From assembly GCA_029531795.1 (NCBI GenBank), contig JAPEIS010000005.1:990001-1054000 (forward strand): DNA of 64,000 nucleotides, given 5' to 3'. Shown here piece after piece: positions 22,900 through 37,900 of the stretch (positions are counted from its first letter, which is position 1; each line of letters starts with the position of its first letter). Below the pieces are notes generated by a model. The model was not told the DNA's origin and searched no databases. It was given only the letters and a program-made list of their open reading frames with translations. A program made the position numbers and the translations under genes. The stretch comes from Sclerotinia nivalis (Eukaryota > Ascomycota > Leotiomycetes > Helotiales > Sclerotiniaceae).

Positions 22900-25800
22900 C
22901 TCTTTTTCTCAAAGTTTAATTTGTTCTCAAATTATTGATAAAATCTTTTTGAAAAACAATCGTTCAAATAAAATCTTGTTTAGATACTTCAAATTCCTGA
23001 ATTGTAAGATCATCTTTCAAATTTTAAGATTGTCTTAAAATTTAAGATAGTATTTTTCTATTCAAATAAATTGTATTTTCTTTTTTGTTGATCGTTGTAA
23101 AATCTTTATAGGAGTTGAAGTTGATAATAGTATTACAGCATTTGAATGATTCAAGATCTATAATAGTAATCCAGATTTCTTGAAGTGTAAATGATAATAG
23201 TCGATCAGGATCTTCTTATTATCTTTTAGATTTAATATTGATTATCAGATTGGTATATAGTATCTTTATTTGATTTGATAATGATAACTATCTTCATTGT
23301 AATTATCAAGTATATTTTCAAATATTCATTTCTGAATTGATTCTTCCTTTTCGTTTTCTTTTTCAAGGATTCTATCTTTTGTAATTTTCAATTCCGATTT
23401 ATTAATTAAATTTTATTTTGGGAAATGAAGTTTTGGATATATTGGTTTTAGTAACGAATGATGGAATACTGGGAAAATTCGTATATTTTTTAGTAGTTTG
23501 ATCAAATAAGTATATGAATAAACCTTTATTATTTTGTATAGTTCGATCTATTTATTATCGAGCTTTTTTATTTTACAAAATATCTTTATATTTTTTGTAT
23601 TTATATATACTTTTTGTTTTTTTGTGTATTGTAATGAATTTGATCTATTTCGATTTGTATATTCCTTGTAGATTACGATAAATTGTTTTGTAAATACTTT
23701 AAGTTGATTCAGGATATATTTCATTTTATCGATTGTTTTGTTTCTTTTGAAGAATTTGTATTTTTGAGTTATTATTATATTTGGAAGGTAGGGTTTACTA
23801 AATTCTATATCCAATTCTAAATTAAAACTGTAATTCACAAAGAACAACGAACAATTTATTGTTTCAGAAATCAAATTGTTTAAAGCAAATTCTATCAATA
23901 GTAATCACTTTATTTAATTATCCTGATGAAAGTTTATAAATGTATACAAATATTGTTCTAGAATTGAATTGATTCGGTTTGTTTGGTTATCTATTTATAA
24001 GTGAAATACTGAGCTGTATTTAAAAGCTACTTTTAATTATTCAGAAAGTTGTATTTAGAATCCCGATATGAATTGTATTCTTCGATCTGAAATGATATTT
24101 TCCGGTAGATTATATAATATATAAATATAGTTGATGAAAGTATTAATCAATTTTTCTATTATTAGAGATTTTATATCTATAAAGTGTTTCATTTTTGTCA
24201 ATTTATAAATAATTATTAATATATGTTTGTATATTGAATTGTAGTATTTATAATCTAGTAAAGATATAATATAATCGATTGAAATATCTGATTATGATTG
24301 GAAAGGAATAGATAATGGTTTCAAGAATTCTGAAGAAGATAATTTTGAGGATTTTGTTTGAATATAGAATTCATAAACTTGAATATAAATATTTATTTCT
24401 TAATGTATCTATAGTCATCAATAGCTTTTGGAGATCAAATCAATAGTCTTCGTATAACCAAGATGATCAACGGGGTCCGACGAATATATTTTGTATAAAA
24501 TTTGTATCTTTAGTTTGTTATCAAATGGAATCTATAGTTTTTTACGATAATAGATTTTATTATTGTAAATATAGCAATTCTGTATAACTATTCGTAAGGC
24601 TTTCCTGAATTCTTTTAGTTATTTGATTATAAAGAGGTCTTCGATTACTGATATTAATTATTTGATTATATTTGATCTATTATATACTGTATTAATGAAT
24701 TCGTCGATAAATTTATCTTCAAATAGTATTATCTAATCTATTATAATTAGCAAAAGATCGTTTGTAAGTTTTTTATATAGATCTATATTGAATCTATCAA
24801 TAGATAAAACAATACACTTCTGGTTTTTTAAGTATTCGTTGTTGGGATTAGAGTTATTAGATCGATTCTTTTATTGATAACTTAAAGCATTTGGCTGAAT
24901 TGCTTTGGTTCCTAATCGATAAACAATTTGGAAATTGTATTGGAATAAAAACTCTGATCATTATACTTGATATTGATTTAATACTTTTGTTGTTGTAAAG
25001 TATTCCAGATTCTTATGATTAATCAAGATTTCGAATTTCTATTGAGATTCTTATAATTCCGATCGCTATTCCTTTATTGATTTAATAATAATTAATAATT
25101 CTTTATCGTAAATCTCATAATTATATTCAGCAATTGAATATTTCGAAGAAAAGTATACTACTAATTATAAAACATTATTGTTATTATATTAAGAAAATAC
25201 CTTTTCTGAAATCCAATCCGAAGTATTTATTTCCAATACAGTTTTCCTATTATGGTTAAAATAGATAAGTATCAAAGCTGTTGTGAATATATTCTTTAGA
25301 TTTTCGAATATTATTATATAATTGTTCTTTTATTGTTAATCTATTTCTTTCTATAAAAAATTATTTAAAGAACAATAGATTTTTGAAAAGTCTTTTATAA
25401 ATCGATGATAAAAATTCGCAAAGCCGAGGAATCGTTGTAAATCTTTAACAGATATTGATTGTATTTAAAAAATAATAATTGATATTTTATTTTGATCTAT
25501 TTTTATATCTTCGATTGTGATTATAAAATTTAAATATTTCGTAGAAATTGTTTCGAATTCGTATTTATTAATATCGATTTGTAAACTAGTATCTTGTAAT
25601 TTCTGGATTATATTATAAATATATTCTTGATATTGATTTTTATTTTTAAAGTATAGAAGAATATTATCGAAGTATATAGTACAATATTTATTTAGTTCAT
25701 TAAACAAAATATGATTAATATAATATTGAAATGATATTAATATATTGTAAAGATCAAAAGATATAATTAATGATTCGAATAATCCAAATCGAGTAATAAA

Positions 25801-27506
25801 AACAATTTTCTATTTATTACTTTCTGTAATATAAAATTTGTTAAAAGTAATAATAATATCTAATTTGATATAGATTCTTACATTGCAAAGAGTATTCAAA
25901 GTTTCTTGAATAATTGATAAAAGATATCAGTTCTTAATAATAATATTATTCAAATTATAATAATTCTGATAAATACAAACTCTTCTGTTAGATTTGATTG
26001 CTAAAAGTAATAGAATTGTATTTCGTAATCTTAATTCCTGAATGAAATTTTTGGCAAAGTTATTATCGATCCATTTTCGAATTATCTTTAATTCGAAAAG
26101 GAACAAAAAGCGATTTTTGAAATATAGAAATTCTTTTCCAAGTATTAACTCTATCTTGTGATTCTATATCCGATATAGAGAAAGTATATCTGAGTAATGA
26201 AATAGAAAAGCAAATAGTTTATCTTGAAATTACAAAGAAAGCTTTTTCCTAATCTCGTTATTATTGAATAATGATTTGTTATTGAAGAATTTCTCGATAT
26301 CTATTTCTGTTATTTTCTGAAGATATTTTAATTGATAGTAATGGTAAACAAAATTATAAAGTTTCGGAGATACTTTAATTAATATATCGACGATATTGTT
26401 TTTTTTATATAATATATCCTTGAAATCTTGTTCCTGAAGAGTTAGGATTATTATTGTTTTCTATAAGCGTTTTTATCGGATAATCTCTTTTGTTTGATTT
26501 AATTTCTTTTATATAAAATATATAATCTTTATTTTATTCTATTAGCAAAAAAATATAAAATTAATAATTTATAACCAACAGATATTATCTAAATCTGATT
26601 TTATATTGAAAGTAATCTCGATCTACTCTTTTGGGATTGAGATTGATAACGATAATAAGGATTCATTCTTTGATATTGATTTCGGCTGATATTGTCCAAC
26701 GATCTTTTGTATAAGTTTATATTGAATAGGATATTGATTTGATATCATTTATACTTGAAATGATATTCTTTTATTGCAAATTTTTATATAATAATGATTT
26801 ATATTGGGTATCAAGATTTTATCGATTTGCAAATCGATTCCAGAGTCTTCTATCGATTTATAATCTTTGTTTATAGAAACTGATTTATTATAGTTTTGCT
26901 CCGATAGCTTTTTTAAGATCATTCTAAAATTTTGTGTATATATTTCGTCGTTTTTGTTTTCATCTTCGATAAATAATAATAAATATCGAGAAGGATTCTT
27001 TTTTATATTAAAAAGGAAAGTTTTAATTAAAGGTAATATATTAAGGATTTTATTAATAAATAGTTTTGTAGATATATTATTTTTGTATATTTGATTTGTA
27101 TACATTGACGAAGGGATTGTTGGTGTTTGTATTGGATCGAATGTATTGTAAGAGTAATAATATATTATACAATATTGAGAATTAAAAAAGAGAATTATAT
27201 TCCGTTAGTTTATATATAGATTATAGTATTGTAATTATAATAGTCTGAAAATAATTAGAGTTTTTTTAGAAAGTTTTATAATAAAGAATAATTATATTTC
27301 TTTATATTATTCTATTATTATATCTATTACGAAATAATCAATAATAATATCTACAGTATTTCTATCTGCTAAACAGAATTCGTAATAATATAATAAAGAT
27401 CGAATTAGAATATTGTTTCGATCAATAAAAGAATAATCAACCAATGCCTTTCCTGAATATCCGTTATCAATTAAGCTGATTATATTGAAGGGAGAAAAAT
27501 GCATTG
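22900..27506 (-). pseudogene. B pol (protease to chromodomain), RIP-decayed
   Basis: Minus-strand domains: protease in the open stretch 27504-27307 (SLIDNGYSGKALVDYSF, the 'DSGxxxxF' aspartic-protease site with Ser now Asn). Protease/RT linker 27105-26749 (118 open codons, no known domain). RT about 26050-25465 with the active-site region in 25707-25465 (IYFDNILLYF for YLDDILIYS, second Asp lost). RNase H about 25330-25000. Integrase about 24500-23900. Post-integrase domain 23898-23548 (KKQKVYINTKNIK, 116 open codons). Chromodomain about 23330-23180. About as decayed as A except for the open stretches listed. Confidence 0.8.
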
Positions 27507-27588
27507 TGTTACGGGTTCATCCCCCTTCACCTGCACGTGATCATGTGTGCCTTAGACACACATATATGCACTCACTTCTATATAGTCA
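27507..27588 (+). repeat. 5' LTR of A, left part
   Basis: Starts TGTTACGGGTTCATC, ends TATATAGTCA. Strikingly unmutated compared with the homologous first half of the 3' LTR (45719-45800). Confidence 0.9.
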
Positions 27589-27689
27589 AGCAAGCAAGCC
27601 ATCGAAGAATTGAATTTTTCGAAAAACGCGTTTATTATCGCGTTTTATTAATCAATCAATCGTTCTTATTATCCATAAGATTTAAAAAC

Positions 27690-29180
27690 AAAACTTTTCA
27701 GCTTCAGCAAGCGCTGTACAGACGCGTTTCCGCCATCATACCTCCTGCCCCCCCAATCCCTTTTTTCTCCCAGTCTTTAATTAATACAATCAATGTTGCT
27801 ATTAATAAAACAAACGAAGGTCAATAGATCTTCAATCCCATTGCTCTATTGTGGGACAAATATCTAAATATCGAAATAGTTCGAGCTCTTTCTGCTCAAT
27901 TTCGTAAGCCTCTGATTGTATTTTGCACTAATATCTTTTCTGTTGTAAATAAACATTTCGATATATATATCAATGGATCTTATCTTTCTCGAATTAATAA
28001 ACTCTTTGTTGTTTTCCTTATTCAATTAGATCCCAAATCTATTCAACAAAAAGCAAAAACCCTTATAATTCAATATCTCAAGGATTCTATTTATATTTAG
28101 AAAGCTACAATTCCTTTACCAATTATACAATCTATAATTTTAAAAGCTAAAGGTCAATCCAAAACTCAACTCAAAATCTCGAACAAAACCGATACTCGTC
28201 TTTTTGTTTGCATCGAATTCGATTATTTAATTTGAAAAGCTGGTTCTTTCGTTGTTCTTAATATATTAAAAGAACAATTAAAAAATAATACGAAACTTTT
28301 GAAAGAAGTTCAATCAATAAATACTGGGTTTACATTATATACGAATTCTTTAAAGGACTTAACAGCTTTAGAAAACCTTTTAAATATAATCGAAAAAGTA
28401 TTCGAAATCTGTAAAATCGAATAACAACAATTATAGATTATTTATCGATTGAATTACATTCTACGAATTGTTATAACTCTAGAAGATTTACAACAATTGA
28501 TCATCGTTCCAATCGAATCGAAAATTATATTCAACACTATCAATAATAATACAGAATAATAAACAATTCAAGCAATTGAATTCATATAAAGCAAAGAATC
28601 CAATTTATATCATTCTATTTGGTTTTTGAGTTTCCCAACTTTGCAATATACAGCTCTTCCCAAAAACCTCCGGATTCTAGGAATTACAATTAATACCTCT
28701 CGGATCGTTTTCAAACTCAAGATAATCCAATACACTCGATGCTTTCAATAGTACAATATCCGAATTTGCTTTCGTTCTGAAAAGTATCGAATCTGTAGTA
28801 CAATCGAATATACAGAAAAAAACTATTCTACTAGATATAATACAATTTATGATTGCTCAACAAAATACCTATATTGCAAAGGATTTCATCTAGCAAATGA
28901 TCCTGGGTACCCCCTTCGTTTTATCATTAAAAGTTTCAAATCCAAAACAGAAAAGCAAGTTATCTAGAAAATATCAAAAACAATTAGAATCAGAACTTGT
29001 ATCAATACAAAATACTCCAAAGCTTTAAAAGCTGATTCTCCAATAGAAGAACTTATTGCCCCTTCAATCCCAACTCGAACTATCTAGATACTATCCTTAC
29101 TAGCTCCACCTTCCTTCAATCATTCCAATCGTTTCATTACATTGGAAACCACTCCTTTTCCGATCTTATTTAATATATAA
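27690..29180 (+). pseudogene. LINE 1 ORF1 (nucleic-acid-binding protein), decayed
   Basis: The open pieces 27504-27827 (partly LTR) and 27849-28100 are fragments of the frame. The mid part is rich in Lys/Gln/Ile. A zinc-knuckle region is legible at about 28852-28920: CSTKYLYCKGFHLANDPGYP, where the family has CxxCxGxHxANDPxCP. A Pro/Ser-rich end follows (about 29050-29160). In the live element this protein would coat the LINE RNA. Stops replace Gln and Trp codons. Confidence 0.65.
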
Positions 29181-29184
29181 TCCA

Positions 29185-32100
29185 AAAACATTTTCAAAAC
29201 CTTTAACCATCTTACAAACTAATATAACTAAAGGTACTAGCTTTTATAAACTAGTACTTTCCTTAACTAATGATTTTTATATTAATATAGTTTTGATTCA
29301 AGAACCTTATATATTCTCAAATATCTCATACCGAATTACTAAATCCTATCCAGTCTACAAAACTTTCACATTACTCAATAACTGAGAAACCCGTTCTCGA
29401 ATAATATCTTATACTTACAAAAGAACAAACATTCGAATTAATCAACTTCAATTTATTTCCTTTTGGGATTTATTATTTTTATATCTTCAATTTACAATTA
29501 GTTCTACTCTTATAATTATTAATATTTATAATACTCCTAAAAACAATCAAAACAAAAACCAAACAATAAAAGAATTATTCAATTTATTTTTTTTTTTTTT
29601 TAATTCTATATTCCTTACAAAGGATTTGAATCTCTATTATATAAGATAGGATCCCTTTTGTTCTATACATTCTAATCTTACAAAGCTTTTTATAAACTAA
29701 TTAAATGATTATTTCTTCAATTTTCTTTTTACAATCAACAAAACTACTTATGATTTGGATAATATTCTCGATCTTGTATTCCTTTCAGGATTATATATAA
29801 TTAATACAATACTTACTCCTTATCTTGATACAATTTTCGATCACAAATCTTTATTAACAATTTTAAATTGAAATACAAGATTCCAAGATCCAATCCGAAG
29901 ATTACAAATTGATACATTTGATGAAAAACTCTTTTCAACTTTATTAATAGAAAACCTAGCAAATCTAGATCTTCAATCTTTATCTACAACTTCTGATTTT
30001 GATAATCTAGCTTTGAATATTATTCAATCGATACAATTAGTATATACAGGATCAGCTTAAAAATCATTCAACCGAAATACAGATCAACTATAATGGAATG
30101 AAGCCTATCGAACAACTATTCAGGAAAATCGAACGAATAGCTTTACAAAATCAAAACAAAATCTTCGAAAGATTATTAAAAAAGCAAAAAAGGAATTCTA
30201 ATTATTTAAATTTGATTCGATTAAGGAAATAAAGGATATCTTTAAAATGATAAAATAATATCAATCAATTAGAATATATCGAACTCTTCCTTTATTAGAT
30301 TCTTTAAATCATTCTTTTATTATAATTATTCAAGCCAAAAGAGATCTATTCATCAATAATCTATTAACAAATATAATTAAAATCAGCAATATCCTTTTCG
30401 ATTCTTTTATAATCTTTATTCATTCTATTCTATTTCCTGAAATTACAATTCAAAATATTCAAACTATTATCCTCAATATAGATAATACAGCTCCTAATAT
30501 AAACAAGATCCCAATTAAGATATTACAATTAGTATAACTACAAATTGAATCCAATATTCTACAACTTTTTCAAAAATATCTTGAAATAAACCATCACCTT
30601 GAATACTTTCGATCAACGATTATAGCTATCATCCCAAAACCGAACAAATCAAATTATACGAACCCCAAATCTTATAAATCAATAACCCTACTTTCGATAC
30701 TAGAAAAAAACCTCGAACGTTTGATCATTAAAAAAATATCTTGGATTGTTATAACTTTCAAAGTATTAATCAAACAACAATTCGGAATGCTTCCTTTTCG
30801 TTTATTAATAGATCTTACAACTTGCCTTATACATAATATAGAAATAGCCTTGAATTCAAATTCTAAAGCTATTTTATTAATTATAGATATCAAAAATGCT
30901 TTTGATACTGTTCTCTTAGAATATTTAATCCATCGATTCAAAGAACAAAGATAACCTGACAATCTAATTCGATGAATACAATCGTTTTCAACAAATCGAT
31001 CAGTTCATATTCGGTTTGACGGCGAAACAAAACTCAATACTAATATTGAGTATAGTTTATTACAAGACTCCCCAATTTCGTTTATTCTTTTTATATTTTA
31101 TATAATCCCTTTGTTTTGATTGAATAATCCTATTCGAAGATTTGGATATATAGATGATATTACATTAGTAGCTTTTTCTTCAAATTTACAATCTAATTGT
31201 AATCAATTACGATCTGAAATACTAAAAACTTTGAAGTAAAGCAAATCTAAAGAGATCACCTTCGATTTTAAGAAATCCGAACTGATACATTTCTTCAAAA
31301 GCTTCAGGAAAAATATCGAAAGCTCAATCATTTATACAGAAAATCTTTCAATAACAGAAAAACCAAATCCGCTAAAATGATTAAGAGTCTACTTCGATAA
31401 GGAATTGAATTTCAAATCTTATATCCAAATCTTTACAGCTAAAACCCTTACAATTGCAAATGCTTTATATTTATTTGAAAAGACAATTCAAGATATCCTA
31501 TTAATTTTGTTTTAAAGAGTAATTATTGTTTGTATTTTGAAGAAATGCTATTTTGCAATCGAAACCTGATGATCTGATCAAATTAGGAAACGAAATCGAA
31601 ACTTCACAACCTCAAATCAGGTAAAAAACATTTGAAATTTTTGAATAAGATTATACTAATTAATACTCAAGTAATCCTTTCTGTATTCTATACAATTAAT
31701 ATTGTTATCTTATACAAGGAATCAAATCTGATGCCCTTTGAGATAAAGTTTAATCTGATATCCCAAAGCTTTACAATCTGAATAATTCAGCTCGATTCTA
31801 AATACCCCCTTCGAATCCGAACCAAAAATATCCTAGCTAAAACCGATATTAGAATTACCGAATCAAGGTTTTCAAGAATTATCCTAACCTTTTCAAAAGC
31901 CGAATATATTAATCCAATTGTATTTCCTTTTTGAAGAAATAAAGAACTATATATCATTATAAAAACCAAAATCAATAATCCTCTCGATCGTTCGAAAGAA
32001 CAAACAACTAAGGACTTCGAAAGGTTTATATTTACGATTCCAAAAAATGATCTACAAGTTTTCTCCAATAATTCGAAAAACGAAGCTTTAAATAATATTA

Positions 32101-32580
32101 CAAAAAATAAATCAATAATTTATCAATACAATCTACAAATAGATCAATAGATTTTCTCATTAAATTATAATATTGAAGTCTTCGATATCGAAGCAATTGC
32201 AATTTTGAAAGATACTTAGACAGCAATTCAATTACCTTCAATTAGATTTGCTATAAACCTTTAGATTTTCTTGAATAATCTAAAGATTATTATACACTTA
32301 GATTTTCATTCGACTAAATCCTCTGAATCAGTATTTAAAGAATTCTGCAAATTAATTACAGTTTGGCCTTTCAGACCTCGTTTACTATATACCCGCCCTA
32401 ATTCAATTCGAATCCGATGGGTTTCTGAACATCTAGATATCCCCGGAAATGAAATAATGAATAAAACAGTTAAAAAAAGAACAACATTTCTATCTCTATT
32501 TAACTCTATTTATACTTTCACTTTCTTGAAAAGGATTGCTAAATCGAATACTAAATTAGTAAAATCAAGATTATAATATT
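29185..32580 (+). pseudogene. LINE 1 ORF2 (endonuclease, reverse transcriptase, RNase H), decayed
   Basis: Endonuclease about 29185-29860, with IVLIQEPYIF (metal-binding Glu) at about 29288 and FDHKSLLT for SDHxxL at about 29838. Reverse transcriptase about 30590-31380: SYKSITLLSILEKNLERLI, LIIDIKNAFDT (30880) and the catalytic GYIDDIT at 31144-31165, both Asp present. RNase H end about 32380-32580 (WVSEHLDIPGNEIMNK, family PGHxGIxGNExAD). The 77-codon open frame 30721-30954 and the 101-codon frame 32271-32576 are pieces of this ORF. Target-primed integration would be its role; it is inactive here. Confidence 0.8.
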
Positions 32581-33515
32581 ATTAAACTACAATGATCTTT
32601 TTATAACTTATAATAATCGATCAATCATATTTTCTTTTAAACGAACAATATTAGAATACATTCTAATAATTAAATCTTAATACAACAATTTCGCAATATA
32701 TCATAATCGATTCAATCACGAAAATGCTTATATATTATACTTATATAGGAAAAGAAAATCCTCTCTTCATTTTTACTTTTATAAAATTGGAAATGTTCAA
32801 AAAACCCTTTCAAAGTTATTATTATTTAAAGCCATCCTTTATCTTTTGGGAAGTATAAAAAAAGCAACGAAATTAACAGTTTATCTCAAATCTACAAGAT
32901 TCTATTAGGATATATATCTTCGATTCCTTGTACAACTTATAAATTGAAGAATTGCTTTGATTTTCATTTTTATTTTATTTTATTTTTGGGTTCTCTTTGT
33001 ATAAAACGTTGGGTTTTTGATTCGGAAAGATTAAACTTGTATAAACTTAAAAAAAAAAAAAAAACTTTATATTAACAAAATATACTAAAAAGCTCGATTA
33101 CAATAACAAAGAAAAGAAAATCAGGAATCGAAAGATCTAACTATATTATAAAGAACAACTAAAATATCTATTCAAAGGATTAACTCAATATATAACAACA
33201 ATCATATAAACCCTGCTAAAGCATTTAGCATATATAATAATACTAGTAAACTTAAATTAACTAATTAGAAACCCAAGGGCCTTTCTTCCCTGGCATCCTT
33301 TGTCCCAATTGGGAATTTGAGGCCTGTGCTTCGCATAGAGCCTCGGACGAAAAATATTATATATATATATATACACACACTTACACATTAATCTTATATA
33401 TACTTTATAAGGCAGAAGAGAAATCGATTATAACTATATTGTTTATTTCATACTTTACATTACGAAATAGCGCTGCCCTCTGGGTATTGTATTAAAATAA
33501 AAAAAATCATTACTT

Positions 33516-34930
33516 ATGGTACCATTCATCATCTTTGAAGGACCTTTTCAGAAAACTCTAACGGAATCTATTGTAGCAGTTTCCATTAGAATATTTGAAG
33601 GGCAATCCCTTTTCGATTTAGTTGCCAAATTCCTGGATCAACATTGTATCAACAATTATAGCCTTCTTCGACATTTAAAAAAGGCTCTAGATAAACTCAA
33701 CAACGAATTTGTATTTGTGGTAACGAGCTACTTTTAAGCATTTATTTTTGGTATAATATCCATAAGATTCACAATTACTAAAATCCCCTTTTTTACTTTT
33801 CAGCTTTTCCAAGTTAATATTAAAATTATATATACAAAGACTGTAATCTTTACATCAAACGAAACGGAAAAACCTAAGGATAAGTTTTCAACTACAAAAA
33901 ACAAGAATATTCGAAAAAACGATAAGGATAATAGATTCTTCGTTTGATTTCTATCCAATCATTCGATGAGGGATATATATGTTTATATTATTTATATCAG
34001 TTTCAAAAATCAATTAGAAATATATGGTGCAGTTCTTAAAGAAGTGCAATATACAAAGTTAGGATTTGTATTTTATTTCTATAAACCAGATTCCATCAAT
34101 ATATTGGAATCACAAATACAGATTATTTGTATCTACTTTGATTCTTCGGTCGGGAAAGTACGAGTAGAATGAAACACTTAATGGTTTTTATACTGGGTTT
34201 TCAATGTTCCCAGACGAATTGGGTATTTCGAAGATAATTAATATATGGTCGGCGATGTGATATTAGAAATGTTGTTTATAGTTATTAAGGAATTAATATA
34301 TATTATTCCATTTTCAATTGTAGAAACACCGAATAGTAAAGCAGACGAGTCCAACTCGATTTGCAATTGGTTCGTTAATTTTCTATACAATATCAAAATA
34401 GAACAAATCCCGAAAATTTTATGTATTTTCGGATATACAATTACTGTTCGATCAATAGTCCGAAAGTACAAAATCATCTAATGTAGCAAATATTGGAATT
34501 GGTATAACGAAAGAAGCTGTACCAAGGTTAACAAATGCTGCTTTTGCAACGCTACAGATTACAAGGAATATGAATATTCGAATAGATACAATATACAAGG
34601 TAAATATGCTTATCTACTTTGTTGTTTGTATTGTTACGGTTTATATACAGTAGATAACAAAAAATGCCCCTTTTATACTAATCAAAAGAAAAGCTTTACT
34701 AAAGAGCAAAAAAGTAAAATCAGAAGAATAGCAAGCTTTGCTATGGGTAATACCTGAAACAAAGTTGGATATATTTCGGTATTAAAAACAACAACAACCT
34801 TTAAATTAATCGACGATATAGATACTACAATAGAAGAATCTATCCCTTTCAGATCTTGCATTTTTTTCTTATAATCCCTTTTGAAAGCGTCTCCATCTAC
34901 GATTTGCTTTATCAGATTTGCTATTTTAAA
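33516..34930 (+). pseudogene. LINE 2 ORF1 (zinc-knuckle protein), decayed
   Basis: Open pieces 33516-33737, 33966-34172 and 34245-34481. Immediately after the last comes a cysteine-rich block at 34482-34680 with three knuckle-like units (CSKYWNWYNERSC, CCFCNATDYKEYEYS, CLYCYGLYTVDNKKC). Several histidines and cysteines have become Tyr. A basic, Lys-rich tail (KKSFTKEQKSKIRR) precedes ORF2. Inactive. Confidence 0.7.
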
Positions 34931-34935
34931 AACAA

Positions 34936-37900
34936 TTGAATTTTTTAATTTGTACAATAATAAATAAACAATATCTTTTCATTTTTCAAATTAATACAAA
35001 CAGAAATACAATTGTATATGAAATAGCACTTTCAATAATATATAATAAAAATATCGATATTATCCTCATACAGGAATCATATATATCACAAGACCTTTTC
35101 CATCAGTTAATCAAATGATATTCAATATATTAGTACTACTCTCCTATAAACAATTAGGAAGAAAGCAAACATCCTAAAATGATCTTATATATTTACAAAG
35201 AATTAGATATCCCCATCACTCAAATTAAACCTCTCATCGAAAATCTATACTCCTTTTCGGATATACTTTTCCTTCAACTGAAAAACAAACCCAATTACAA
35301 AATCAATATTATTAATATATATAACTCCCCCTATAGAACTTTAATCTAGATATAATTAATCATTCAAACTCTTATAAATATCCCAAACACTTTCTTTATA
35401 GGAAATATATTCCTATACAAAAACTTCAATTTGTTACATTCTTCCTGACAATCTTCCTATAAAGATATTCATTTTCCAAAAGCCTTTCTCTTTATTAAAT
35501 GATTAGATAGTTTACAATTAACCTTTTTATTTGAGATTGACAAACCTATATATATAACTAATAATATCCTAGATTTAGCTTTTGATTCTAATGTATTAAC
35601 TCAAATGAGATTTAATATAAAGATAGCAACCCATTTGGATATCATATCGGATCATTTTCTACTTATAACCGAAATCCCCTAGGAAACAGAACAACAATAT
35701 ACTACAGAATGATTAAGACTCAAAAGTCTGGATTTTATTCTCTTCAAACTCTTTCTAGAAACGAATCTGATTATGATCAAAGAGGCCCTAAGAAATGAAT
35801 AGGACCTCGATTTGTATATTGAAAATTTGATATCGGCAATCTACAATACTTATAATGGAGTAATCAAAAGAACAACAAATCAAAATAAAGAACAATCATA
35901 GTGGAATATTGAATGCAGCGATATTTATATTTAGTATTATCATCAACTATCAAATAAAAGCGAATTCAGAAAAACAATTAGGAAAGTACAGAGATCCTTC
36001 TATTGTACAAAAATGAATCAGATATAATAGACCAAAAACGTTTTTGCAATAACTAGATGATACAGGATTATAGAGTTCTTTTATTTATTCTCTTTGAAGA
36101 ACCCTTTAACACTCAATTTGTTATTAGCAATAACCACCTTAATCAAACAAAGAATCTTGATCAACAATCTTCTAAAAAGAGCAATTGAAATAGAAAACAT
36201 CCCTACTGATTATCCTACAATCTCATCTATTTCTTTACTCCCTTTGGTCATTAACAATTCTTTAATATAGAACGCTATCCTCAAAACAGGGAATACAGCC
36301 TTAAAGGTAGACGAGCTTCTAATAACGATATTGAAAGAAGCCTGATTATTCATTGAATCATATATCATTATATTATTTTACAGCTATCTAAATATCGGTT
36401 ATCATTCGAAACTCTTTCGGAGCGCGATTCTAGCTATCATACCCAAGTCCAACAAGACAGATTTATCGACCCCGAGATCGTACAGACCCATTGCTCTCCT
36501 ATCAGTACTAGGTAAGAGATTAGAATGGCTGATTACCAAACAGATGTCCTGGATATCGATCACTTACAAGATTATAACCATATATCAATTTGGAGTTCTT
36601 CCTTTGAAATCAATAGTTGATCTAACGATATACTTCATTTATGATATTAAACAATCTCTTAATATAAATAAATCAGTTTCTTTGCTAATATTAAATATCA
36701 AGAAAGTTTTCGATACAATCCTTCCAGACCGACTTATACGCAGATTGTACGAGCAAGGATGGCCATATAATCTGACCAAATGGCTAACCTCCTTTATCAC
36801 AAGGAGATCTATACAGATTCGATTGAACAGGATTATCGATCCAAAAACGGAAATTGACTATAGGCTTTTTTAAGAATCCTCTATTTTGTCAATTCTCTTT
36901 ATACTGTACATCGCTCCGATCTTCAGAATGGGAAAGAATATAATCAAATTCGGATATATAGACGATATTACCATTATAATAACTTCAAACTCCTTATCCG
37001 ACAATACCAAATATCTTATCTTCATAATCAACGAGATTATTTTTTGGAGTATCTCGGAAAAGATTATTTTTGATTTAGGCAAATCCGAATTGATCCATTT
37101 TTCGAAACGAAGAACAGATTAGAACCCAAATACAATTTCGATAATCCCAATAAAGGATTTTATAATTAAAGAATTAAATAATAAAAGATTATACTTTAGA
37201 TAACTCGGAATCCTATTTGACAAGAAACTTTTCTTCAAATAATATATAAAAGAATTCGTAACGAAAACAATAGTAGTTACTAAAGCTTTCAAATCTCTAA
37301 ACAATTTGATGAAGAATATTCTAGTCAATTTACTCCGACAAATAACCGAAGTATATATATTCAAAAAGGTATACTACAAAGCGGAAACCTAATGATCGGA
37401 AAGGATATATTCTGGAAAAGAATATAGAATAAACAATAAAGTAGATATTTATATCAATGTTTTAACTAAAGTAACTCTGGAATGTACTAAAGCAATTTTG
37501 CCAATTTGGAAAACAATAAATACAGCCATCCTTTACCAAGAATCAGGATTCAGACCCCCTGAAATCGAATTCAACAGCATCATTACAACAACAACAATCA
37601 AAACAAAGAGATTCAATCTTTATTATCCTTTAGTATAAAGAACAGATTGAATACAAAAAGACCATAATACATTCAAAATCCGATATACTAGAAGAATACT
37701 ATCCTTTCCATTATCAAAATAAATCAATCCTTTAGCAACACCGAAATGACTAGAAACTAAATCAAAGAAACAAACCCTAAACCATATAAATAATCCCAAC
37801 AACTGAAACAAAGGGATTGTTACAAACGATTTCAACGAGTTCTATAACCTACTCCTACGAAACGACATTGTGGTTTTCATTGACGAATCGAAACAAACGA

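Larger units (their letters stand above)
27589..33368 (+). mobile_element. LINE 1, Tad1-like non-LTR retrotransposon, apparently full length
   Basis: Inserted in the 5' LTR of A. It carries ORF1 (gag-like with zinc knuckle), ORF2 (endonuclease, reverse transcriptase, RNase H), an internal A run at 33048-33065 and a GC-rich 3' tail (33270-33350) ending in an AT-dinucleotide run. The first 200 bases (27589-27790) keep CpG-containing words such as ACGCGT and look unmutated. The pre-existing target sequence follows the 3' end as ATATACACACACTT (33369-33382). Confidence 0.82.

Noticed and set aside
34238..34957. Minus-strand ORFs 34238-34477 and 34682-34957
   Set aside because: They are antisense to LINE 2 ORF1, whose zinc knuckles are legible on the plus strand.
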